Below are positions 55,490 through 64,000 of a stretch of 64,000 bases of DNA, in pieces. The notes under the pieces are model-generated. The model had not been told where the DNA came from and did no database searches. It was given only the letters and a program-made list of their open reading frames with translations. How positions within the stretch are numbered: position 1 is the first letter of the stretch; every line of letters begins with the position of its first letter. The position numbers were made by a program, and so were the translations under genes. The DNA is from Paraspadella gotoi (taxonomy: Eukaryota > Chaetognatha): contig CM119267.1 in assembly GCA_051294375.1 (NCBI GenBank), positions 17,588,937 to 17,652,936 on the forward strand, in the 5' to 3' direction.

Positions 55490-58400
55490 TCAAACGCGAA
55501 CGCCGGCGAAAAAAATGTTCACCATCAGATTCACGAGAAGTAATGTCACAAGCTTCCTCTCAGCCCCGAAGCCGCTCGGTCCTTTGATCTCAGCCGGCCG
55601 CCGACGCAGCGCAGCCAAGTCTCCGCCGCTCAACTGCGGAGGAGACTCGGACCGACATGTGCTTATCGTCGAAGCTCCACGCAAACGGTCCTTCAAGAAG
55701 TAGGTGCGTTCTGTGGAGGAAGGGAGGGACATCGTGGTTACTGGTTAACCATTCCGCCGACGGCTTTCAATCACCGGCGACAAAAATCAACAATTTTTCT
55801 CGGATCTTGGACCCTTATCTCGAAAAAGGAAAGCGGTATCAGACAGCGTGGGGAGCGTTTCCAAACGTTGACGAATGTCGCGCGGATAATCATGCTCCAA
55901 GAAGCTGTTGTACTCGTCGAACTGTTTCCCAATACCTGACCGAAGATGCGGAGAAAATTAGACGAATTGGGTTATGAGTACATCTGTGTATTTCGCGATC
56001 AATTCGTTTATTTATTTAATATTGTTGAAAATAATATGAAACTATAAAAGCTATCATTTGAAAGCTTACAGTACTATACGAATTTATAGTTATAAAGTTT
56101 TTGTCGTTAAGAAAAAATCGTTTTAACTAACTATTTTTTTATCTTTCGCTATCGACACGCTGAAAATTATTTTTTTTCTCTTTTTTTTTCTTTCGGCATC
56201 AAGTTTCCTCATATAAACTCGCTCTCACATTGCGAATTCCCTCTTCTACCAGTGTAGAGCCTACACACCGGTGTCCGAGATGAAGTAGGTCTCAAGTTGT
56301 AGGACAGACGAAAGCGGCGTCGATCCTCTTGACGTCCTCTTCGAACCGAGTCGGAGATCGGGTGAGGAATCCGCGGAGGGCCGACGTTTGCGTCGAAGAC
56401 CCAGTACTTTTGGGCCTGATTGGTGGGTTATTCATTAAGGCGTAGTAAATTTCTAAATTTAAATTTAATTAAAATTCTAAAAGTGAGGAACGAACAACAT
56501 TATACTAATGAACATTTTATGTAATAAAAAAATGTATAATAAATTTTTATAATTTACACAGTAGGCCCATATTTATACTAGTATAAACCAATATAATGTT
56601 TAAAAGTTTCAAAAACCAGTTTTTTCTAAGATTTTTTTGCAGATTGTATTCTCATAAAAAGTTATTAAAAAGAAATATATATCTTTTTGAAAAATTCTTC
56701 TTTAAGTGGGTCAAAAATTAGATAAGCTATATTTTAGCTGAAAATTAATTTTTATTATATTAAAATATGTGTTTTTAAATTTTAACACCACTTAATGAAA
56801 GAATTTTTAAAAATGATTTATATTTTTTTTTTATCAACTTTTGACCAAGGAATTCAAATCTGCAATCAAAATTAAGAAAAGCCTATTTTGAAATTTTTCG
56901 AATTTATAAGAATAGTACTAATATATAAATATAGCCTACTGCGAAAATTACAAAAATATAAACTTAATTTTTTTTACAAATTAATGTTCACTGATGGTAA
57001 TGTTGTTCATAATTGACTTTTAGAATTTTCATATGTAACTTTCACTACGCCTTAATATTCATTAATTCGTTTTGTTTCGTTCGTCGAATCATTTCTTCAC
57101 TCGCTCACCCTAAAGATGACGATCCTGTTGTCCGTGGGCCGTTCGTAGATTGGCGGTCAATGCGGTCAAGATCGGCGGGAGGCTGTACCAGAATTTGTTG
57201 ATCTCCTGGGGTAGGTCGGGGAAGGATCCTCTTGTTGCCGTCCACGCGCCAAAACCACTGATTTCGGACGCGATTCGTGAATAAGAATTAAACAAATTTA
57301 TTCGAATGAAAAGGATGAAATAAATCTTTAAACTTTCTTAAATTCAAATTGAAGGTACTGATCGGACAAAATTAATAAGCGGTTTTTAACAATTAAATTA
57401 CGTGTAAAAAGATTAAAAATTCGATTCATTGACGACAGAGTCGTAAAGAATGTAGCCGACTTTGGATTTTACCGGCCCCTTGAACATCAAGAGCTCCCCC
57501 CGATACGGAGACGGGCGTCGTAAGGTCGGTGTCGCAAACGGCGGCGGTTGACCCGAGAATCGAAAAAGATGGGCGCCAAATGAAGGCAAATCGTAAAGCC
57601 GTTCCGTTCTCTGCGGAAAGAAAACAAAGAACAACCATTTTATAATTCGTACAAAATATTTTTTTTTCCAAAATGTTAAAAACGAACATTCAAATAATTT
57701 AAGCAAATTTAATAATGTTTATGATACTTCGTTCATGGAAACGACGTGAATATCCTTCTCGGCAAAAAGTTGTTCCATCCAAACCGGCACGGAAAGTCCG
57801 TCCGTCGTAGTTGTCGTCGTCGGCTGCGTCGTCGTCGTCGTCGTTGTTGTCGTGGTTCTCTTCGTAACTACAAGGCCGCGATTTCGTTCCTGAGATTGGA
57901 ACCGATGTAAGAAGATGAAATACAAATCATTGAAAATGTAAATGAACAATCAAGTTATTAAACTCATAAATAGAACCCTTGAGAGAAGAACGTAACTCTC
58001 CCAGAATATATCCTACCTGCGCCCTTACCTTTACCCTTACCCTCCATCCTCACGTAAAGCGCTGCCGGCCTGAACGTCGTCTCCCGGCAGAGAATAGTTT
58101 CGTCGATGTCCCTGATACCAGGGAACATGAGCGAACCGAAAACGTCGGAGTGAGAGAGGCCCAAAGTGTGGGCCAAAATTCATGGGCCGCCAGCAATGAA
58201 CAAGTCGATGCTGGAAAGAGAAAGGAAACACATGGAATCATCATCGGGTCCTCTTCTTGTTTCTCATATCTTTTTCTCTTTCATGACTTATCGCGCCACC
58301 TGTCTCCGTCTTTCGTATCCATCTCTCCTCGACAGTCAAGTGCGCTCGCCTCTGAAGGGACTGTCGGGAAGAAGGCGTGGCCCAACCGTTCTCCTAATTG

Positions 58401-59948
58401 CGAGAAAAGTATTCTAAATAATGGAAAATCCATTAGAATTAATAAGTTAATCTTTTTTATTTCGAACTCTTTTGCTTCGCTTCCTGGAACAACGGTTGTT
58501 TAATGTTTCTACCTTCTCCACTACCTAATCCTTCTCGCATAACGTTTTGCCACCCTGCTGTCCCATCTTTTATTATCAAAACGCAAATCCATTCGCGCTT
58601 CAACACTTTGGCCCGATCTCTTTCAACACGTCCAACCGTCCTCCAACCACCGCCCCTTCCCACCCTCCACTCCCAAAACCCCTCCCCTCTTTTCAAACAC
58701 CTTGCCCGTCAAATCGAAATCGTCTCCGTGTCGTCGCCGCAGGAAGTCTGACGTTGATGTCGCGTCGCCGTGGAAGACGCGCGGAGACAGAGGCGAGCCG
58801 TCGACCAGAGACGCCAGCGCGGAGCGATGATGGATTCCTGGACGGCTCTTCCAGATCCGGGGTGTAGGTGGAACGAATCTTTTGGAGAGAGGCGGGGGGG
58901 TGGGAGGGGGGGGGAAGTCGGAGGCTTTAATAAAGAATCGAGCGCTATTTTCGGAAAACCCCGTTTTTGTTTAACTTTAATATCTAACACTTATCTCTTT
59001 TCAATTGGTTAATCCAATCCCTAACCCTAACCTATTGCCTCACTCTTATCCTAATCCCTAACTTAATCCCTAACCTGACTCTCTCTGGTCTTTCTTTCTT
59101 ACTATTTTTCTTTTCTATCCTCTTCCTTTACTCACTTGTAGCGGTAAGGTCGCTCGCGTTCCACGTTCGATCCCGACAGTACGAAATCTTCTTTCCTTCT
59201 TAGGACGCCACGTCGTCCCTCGTCGTCGCTTTCGTCGTCGTCGACGTCTCGCAGTTCCCTTCCGTGTCGTCGTCGTCGTCGTCGCCTCCTCGTCTCGTCG
59301 TGTCGTCGTTCGTCGACGAAATCGGGAACTCCGCATCGAGGTTTCGAAAGCTGACAGACGGTCCGGACTCGAGTTTGCCTGGGTGTGATGTAAGGGTTTA
59401 GAAAGAGACAGCGGTAAATCTTAAGTGTCCTGCATCTTAATATTAATCTTAATCTTAATATTAATCTTAATCTTAATCTTAAGAGAGAGACAGCGGTAAA
59501 TCTTAAGTGATCTTAATCTTGATCTTAATCTTAATCTTAATCTGATCCTAATCTTGATCTTAATCTTGATCTTGATCTTAATCTTAATCTTAATCTTAAT
59601 CTTAATCTTAATCTTGATCCTAATCTTGATCTTAATCTTAATCTTTATCCTAATCTTAATCTTAATCTTAAGAGAGAGACAGCGGTAAATCTTAAGTGAT
59701 CTTAATCTTAATCCTAATCTTAATCTTAATTTTAACTGACCGTGGCGGGTAAGTGGGCGATCTTGATCTTGATCTTGATCTTAATCTTGATCCTAATCTT
59801 AATCTTAATCTTAATCTTAACTGACCGTGGCGGGTAAGTGGGCGAACCGCTGAAACCTTTTGATGGCGGTTTCGTATTCTGAGGAAGAGACGAGATTTCC
59901 TGTTTCGTCGTCGCCGCGGAGAAGATAACCGAATCGGGTGAGGTAATC
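55490..59948 (-). CDS. Membrane-tethered matrix metalloproteinase (copy 1, frame errors)
   Basis: Exons read from the minus strand. 59826-59948 is the propeptide (DYLTRFGYLLRGDD, IKRFQRFAHLPAT). 59136-59378 is the cysteine switch KPRCGVPDFVDE plus an Arg run. About 58700-58880 is the first half of the catalytic domain (AVQESIIA, SPLSPRVFHGDA), in three frames. About 58300-58410 is HAFFP, and about 58050-58213 the zinc helix exon. 57719-57900 is a Thr-rich hinge ([18 protein letters not shown]). Four hemopexin repeats and a hydrophobic C-terminus (LVTLLLVNLMVNIFF) end near 55490. MMPs cleave extracellular matrix; the C-terminal tail suggests a GPI-anchored type. No signal-peptide exon was found. 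A missing base before RTVCQLSKPRCG and other indels break the frame, as expected for unpolished sequence. Confidence 0.75.
59010..59085. repeat. Degenerate CCCTAA-like tract in MMP intron
   Basis: AATCCCTAACCCTAACCTAT and related hexamers, then more scattered CCTAA units. Confidence 0.5.
59430..59820. repeat. (CTTAAT)n array in MMP intron
   Basis: About 390 bases of CTTAAT/CTTGAT hexamers. The segment AGAGAGACAGCGGTAAATCT recurs three times, and a copied piece of the neighbouring exon end lies at 59734-59759. Confidence 0.9.
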
Positions 59949-59959
59949 CTGGTGAGGAA

Positions 59960-60190
59960 TGTATGAATGAATTAATGAATGAATGAATTAGTTAATTGAT
60001 GATTAAATTGATTAATTATGAATTTGAAATTCTTGAATGCATGAATGAATGAATAAATGAATGATTAAATAAATGAATGATTTAATTAATTAATTATGAA
60101 TTTTGAACTTCTTGAATGATTGAATGAATTATGAATGAATGAATGAATGAATTAATGAACGAATGAATGAATGAATAAATGAATAAATAT
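59960..60190. repeat. (GAAT/ATGA)n low-complexity tract
   Basis: Repeated AATGAATGAATGAATG runs with TTAATTAATTA interruptions, in the intron or upstream region of MMP copy 1. Confidence 0.85.
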
Positions 60191-60384
60191 AAGTGATCAA
60201 TTGATTGAATTCATTTGATGTACAAATATAAACGCATTTTTGTCACTCATTTTTCCCATGACTCGGTGACTGACACAGGGACTGACAGACAGAACAACTG
60301 GCTTAGATTAACCGACAAAAAAATATTGATAAAAGAAAACTAAGAAAATAAGTTTCGGGTAACCTCACCAAACTCCGCTGGACG

Positions 60385-60737
60385 TTGCTGTACGATCCGA
60401 AGTTGGCCAGATTTTGCGGCGGCGCGGATCCCGTCTCGCGCCTGAGCGAGTTCGCGGAAATTAGGGGCCGCCGAACACGCACGACCGAATTGCTTGGCTG
60501 CGTGAGCGCGAACAAGATGTCCTGCTTCAAAAGCTATTACAGGAATACGGGTGAAACAAACGTTCATTAGCTCAACCCAAAAAACAAAACAAAAAATAAC
60601 CAATGCTTCTTTTATCGACAGAGGCCACGGTCTGTTTCTGTGACACGAATTTCTGCAACGGTGTTTCCCCAATCGACTCTTCAGTCGAATCGATCCTGAT
60701 CCCTCTCATTGTCGCCGCATATGTTGACTTATTATAA
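60385..60737 (+). CDS. Ly6-like gene, second copy, 5' truncated
   Basis: The exon ending at 60550 encodes RLSEFAEIRG to SCFKSYYRNT. It splices in phase (G/gtgaaa) to 60622-60737, which reads EATVCFCDTNFCNGVSPIDS and then a hydrophobic C-terminus (ILIPLIVAAYVDLL) with TAA. The signal-peptide exons seen at 54576-54841 are absent here. The segment between RLSEFA and CFKSYY differs from copy 1 well beyond indel noise, so the two are alleles or paralogues. The hydrophobic tail and the CDTNFCN motif support a GPI-anchored Ly6 protein. Confidence 0.65.
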
Positions 60738-61036
60738 CCTTTCAATATTGCTTTTTTTTGTTGTTGTTATACGTATTGCTCGTTTAATATTTAATATTAA
60801 TAATTTATATCTTTTTTTGTATTTTTCAATCTTTGCGCGTTTTGTTTACGTAAAAATTCCGTGGATGTGGAAAATAAAACGGCTCAAAGTTTTACACTGT
60901 ATTGTCGAGAAAAATAAACTGGCACATTGGAAATGGAACGGCGGAACAAATAAACAAATACAACGAGCTAATAGAAAAAATAGACTGATTAAATTCAAAA
61001 CGCCATATCATGCGTCAAGAAGGCATCATTTCTCCG

Positions 61037-64000
61037 TCACCGAACCGCCGGCGAAAAAATGTTCACCATCAGATTCACGAGAAGTAATGTCACAAAGCTT
61101 CCTCTCAGCCCCGAAGCCGCTCCGGCTCCTTGATCCTCCAGCCGGCCGCCGACGCAGCGCAGCCAAGTCTCCGCCGTCAACTGCGGAGGAGACTCGACCG
61201 ACATGTGCTTATCGTCGAAGCTCCACGCCAAACGGTCCTTCAAGAAGTAGGTGCGTTCTGTGGAGGAAGGGAGGGACATCGTGGTTACTGGTTAACCATT
61301 CTCGCCGACGTTTCAATCACCGGCGACAAAAATCACAATTTTCTCGGCATCTTGGACCCTTACTCTCGAAAAGGAAAGCGGTATCGACAGGCGTGGGGAC
61401 GCCGTTCCAAACGTTGACGATGTCGCGGGGATAATCATGCTCCAAGAAGCTGTTGTACTCGTCGAATTTCCAATACCTGACGAGATGCGGAGAAAATTAG
61501 ACGAATTAGGGTTATGAGTACATCTTGTGTATTTCGCGATCAATTCGTTTATTTATTTAATATTGTTGAAAATAATATGAAAATATAAAAGCTATCATTT
61601 GGAAAGCTTACAGTACTAATACGAATTTATAGTTATAAAGTTTTGTCGTTAAGAAAAAATCGTTTTAACTAACTTATTTTTTTATCTTTCGCTATTGAAC
61701 GCTGAAAATTATTTTTTTTTCCTCTTTTTTTTTTTTCGGCATCAAGTTTCCTCATATAAACTCGCTCTCACATTGCATTCCCTCTTCCTACAGTGTAGGC
61801 TACACACCGGTGTCCCGAGATGAAGTAGGTCTTCAAGTTGTAGGACCAGACGAAAGCGGCGTCGATCCTCTTGACGTCCTCTTCGAAGCCGAAGTCGGAG
61901 ATCGGGTGAGGGAATCCGCGGAGGGCGACGTTGCCGTCGAAGACCCAGTACTTTTGGCCTGATTGGTGGGTTATTCATTAAGGCGTAGTAAAATTTCTAA
62001 ATTTTTAAATTTTAATTAAAATTCTAAAAGTGAGGAACGAACAACATTATACTAATGAACATTTATGTAATAAAAAATGTATAATAAATTTTATAATTTA
62101 CACAGTAGGCCATATTTATACTAGTACTAAACCAAATAATGTTAAAATTTCAAAACAGTTTTTTCTAAGATTTTTTTGCAGATTTGGATTCCTCATAAAA
62201 AGTTATTAAAAGAAATATAACTCTTTTTGAAAAATTCCTTCTTTAAGTGGGTCAAAAATTAGAAAAGCTATATTTTAAGCTGAATTAATTTTTATATATT
62301 AAATATGTTTTTTAAATTTTTAACCCACTTAATGAAAGAATTTTTAAAAATGATTTATATTTTTTTTTTATCAACTTTTGACAAGGAATTCAAATCTGCA
62401 ATCAAAATTAAGAAAAGCCTATTTTGAAATTTTTCGATTTATAAGAATAGTACTATATATAAATATAGCCTACTGCGAAAATTAAAAAATATAAATTAAT
62501 TTTTTTTACAAATTAATGTTCACTGATGGTATGTTGTTCATAATTGACTTTTAGAATTTTCATATGTAACTTTCACTACGCCTTAATATTCATTAATTCG
62601 TTTTGTTTCGTTCGTCGAATCATTTCTCACTCGCTCACCCCTAAAGATGACGATCCTGTTGTCCGTGGGCCGTTCGTAGATGGCGTCAATGCGGTCAAGA
62701 TCCGGCGGGAGGCTGTACCAGAATTTGTTGATCTCCTTGGGGTAGTCGGGGAGGATCCTCTTGTTGCCGTCCACGCGCCAAAACCACTGATTTCGGACGC
62801 GATCGTGAATAAGAATTAAACAAATTTATTCGAATGAAAAGGATGAATAAATCTTTAAACCTTTCTTAAATTCAAATTGAAGGTACTGATCGGACAAAAT
62901 TATAAGCGGTTTTTACAATTAAATTACGTGTAAAAAGATTAAAAATTCGATTCATTGACGACAGAGTCGTAAAGAATTAGCCGACTTGGATTTACCGGCC
63001 CCTTGAACATGAAGAGCTCCCCCCTGATCACGGAGACGGCGTCGTAAGTCGTGTCGCAAACGGCGGGAGGTTGACCCGGATCGAAAAAGATGGGCGCCCA
63101 AATCGAAGGCAAATCGTAAGCCGTTCCGTTCTCTGCGGAAAGAAAACAAAGGAACAACCCATTTTTATAATTCGTACAAAATATTTTTTTTTCCAAATGT
63201 TAAAAACGAAACATTCAAATAATTAAGCAAATTTATAATGTTATGATACCTTCGTTCATGGAAACGACGTGAATATCCTTCTCGGGCAAAAAGTTGTCCA
63301 TCCAAACCGGACGGAAAGTCGTCGTCGTAGTTGTCGTCGTCGGCTGCGTCGTCGTCGTCGTCGTTGTTGTCGTGGTTCTCTTCGTAACTAAAGGCCGCGA
63401 TTTCGTTCCTGAGATTGGAACCGATGTAAGAAGATGAAATACGAAATCATTGAAAATGTAAAATGAACAATCAAGTTATTAAACTATAAATAGACCCTTG
63501 AGAGAGAACGTAACTCTCCCAGAATATATCCTACCTGCGCCCTTACCTTTACCCTTACCCTCCATCCTCACCGTAAAGCCGCTGCACGGCCCTGACGTCG
63601 TCTCCCGGCAGAGAATAGTTTCGTCGATGTCCCTGATACCAGGGAAACATGAGCGAACCGAAAACGTCGGAGTGAGAGAGGCCCAAAGTGTGGCCAAATT
63701 CATGGGCCGCCACCATGAACAAGTCGATGCCTGGAAAGAGAAAGGGAACACATGGAATCATCATCGGGTCCTCTTTTGTTTCTCATATCTTTTCTCTTTC
63801 ATGACTTATCGCGCCACCTGGTCCTCCGTCTTTCGTCCATCTCTCCTCGACGTCAAAGTGCGCCTCGCCTCTGAAGGGACTGTCGGGAAAGAAGGCGTGG
63901 CCCAACACGTTTCCTAATTGCGAGAAAAGTACTAAATAATTGAAAAATCCATTATGAATTAATACGTTAAGTCTTTTTTATTTCGAACTCTTTTGCTTCG
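61037..64000 (-). CDS. MMP, second copy, cut by window end
   Basis: This copy is cleaner than copy 1. From the right edge: NVLGHAFFPDSPFRGEAHFD (about 63815-63915) and the zinc helix AAHEFGHTLGLSHSDVFGS (exon 63572-63730, complete HExxHxxGxxH) with the downstream Met turn in SLMFPWYQG. The Thr-rich hinge is near 63240-63400. Hemopexin repeat 1 begins CDTTYDAVSVIRGELFMFKG. Repeat 2 is DGNKRILPDYPKEINKFWYS, repeat 3 KYWVFDGNVALRGFPHPISD and repeat 4 YWKFDEYNSFLEHDYPRD. The last exon (TYFLKDRLAWSFDDKHM, Cys in WLRCVGG) ends in a hydrophobic tail before the stop at 61037. The propeptide would lie beyond the window. Confidence 0.85.

Noticed and set aside
59430-59820. Hexamer array considered as a telomere
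   Set aside because: The unit CTTAAT/CTTGAT is not a known animal telomere repeat and the array is internal to a gene.

Overview
This window is nuclear DNA of an animal, almost certainly an invertebrate. All genes have several exons with GT-AG introns, many under 100 bp. The products are metazoan: a 5-HT2-like receptor, lipin, SPPL3, a TSSK-type kinase, an M13 (neprilysin-type) peptidase, Ly6/activin-receptor-fold surface proteins and a hemopexin matrix metalloproteinase. I cannot name the phylum from sequence alone. Intergenic DNA is AT-rich, with (GA)n and (ATT)n microsatellites and several short interspersed repeat families. Three runs of N (9677-9701, 37787-37796, 54179-54203) show it is a scaffold.

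Layout. 1-9676 holds the 3' part of an amine-receptor gene (+) and the 3' half of a lipin gene (-), as a frameshift-rich copy of 11120-20840. 9702-11119 is present once and holds the receptor TM3-TM4 exon. 11120-17116 is the better copy of the receptor (+). One of its introns contains a separate gene on the opposite strand (13250-14685) for a secreted protein made of tandem ILKPQD repeats. 17738-23964 is lipin (-). 27235-38610 is SPPL3 (-, 11 exons solved, 454 aa). Its 7.2 kb intron carries, on the + strand, a complete TSSK-type kinase (28305-30476, 339 aa) and a small disordered protein (30939-32213). 42543-48277 is a complete M13 zinc metallopeptidase (+, 18 exons, 753 aa). 52776-53914 is a single-pass membrane protein with a cysteine-rich three-finger-like ectodomain (+). 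54576-55191 is a Ly6-like gene (+), tail to tail with an MMP gene (-, 55490-59948). Much of that pair recurs at about 60380-64000, so there is a second tandem duplication in the window.

The two duplicated blocks differ mainly by one- or two-base insertions and deletions that break reading frames in both copies. This suggests unmerged haplotypes in an unpolished long-read assembly more than old gene duplication. The genes are unrelated housekeeping, signalling and surface genes, not a pathway cluster. The recurring theme is nesting: small genes with secreted or possibly germline roles sit on the opposite strand inside introns of larger genes. The strongest candidate for something undescribed is the nested repeat-protein gene at 13250-14685. 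It has a signal peptide, a GRKR processing/amidation site created at a splice junction, a two-level repeat, and a TAG codon inside the repeat that a 45-nt mini-intron could remove.
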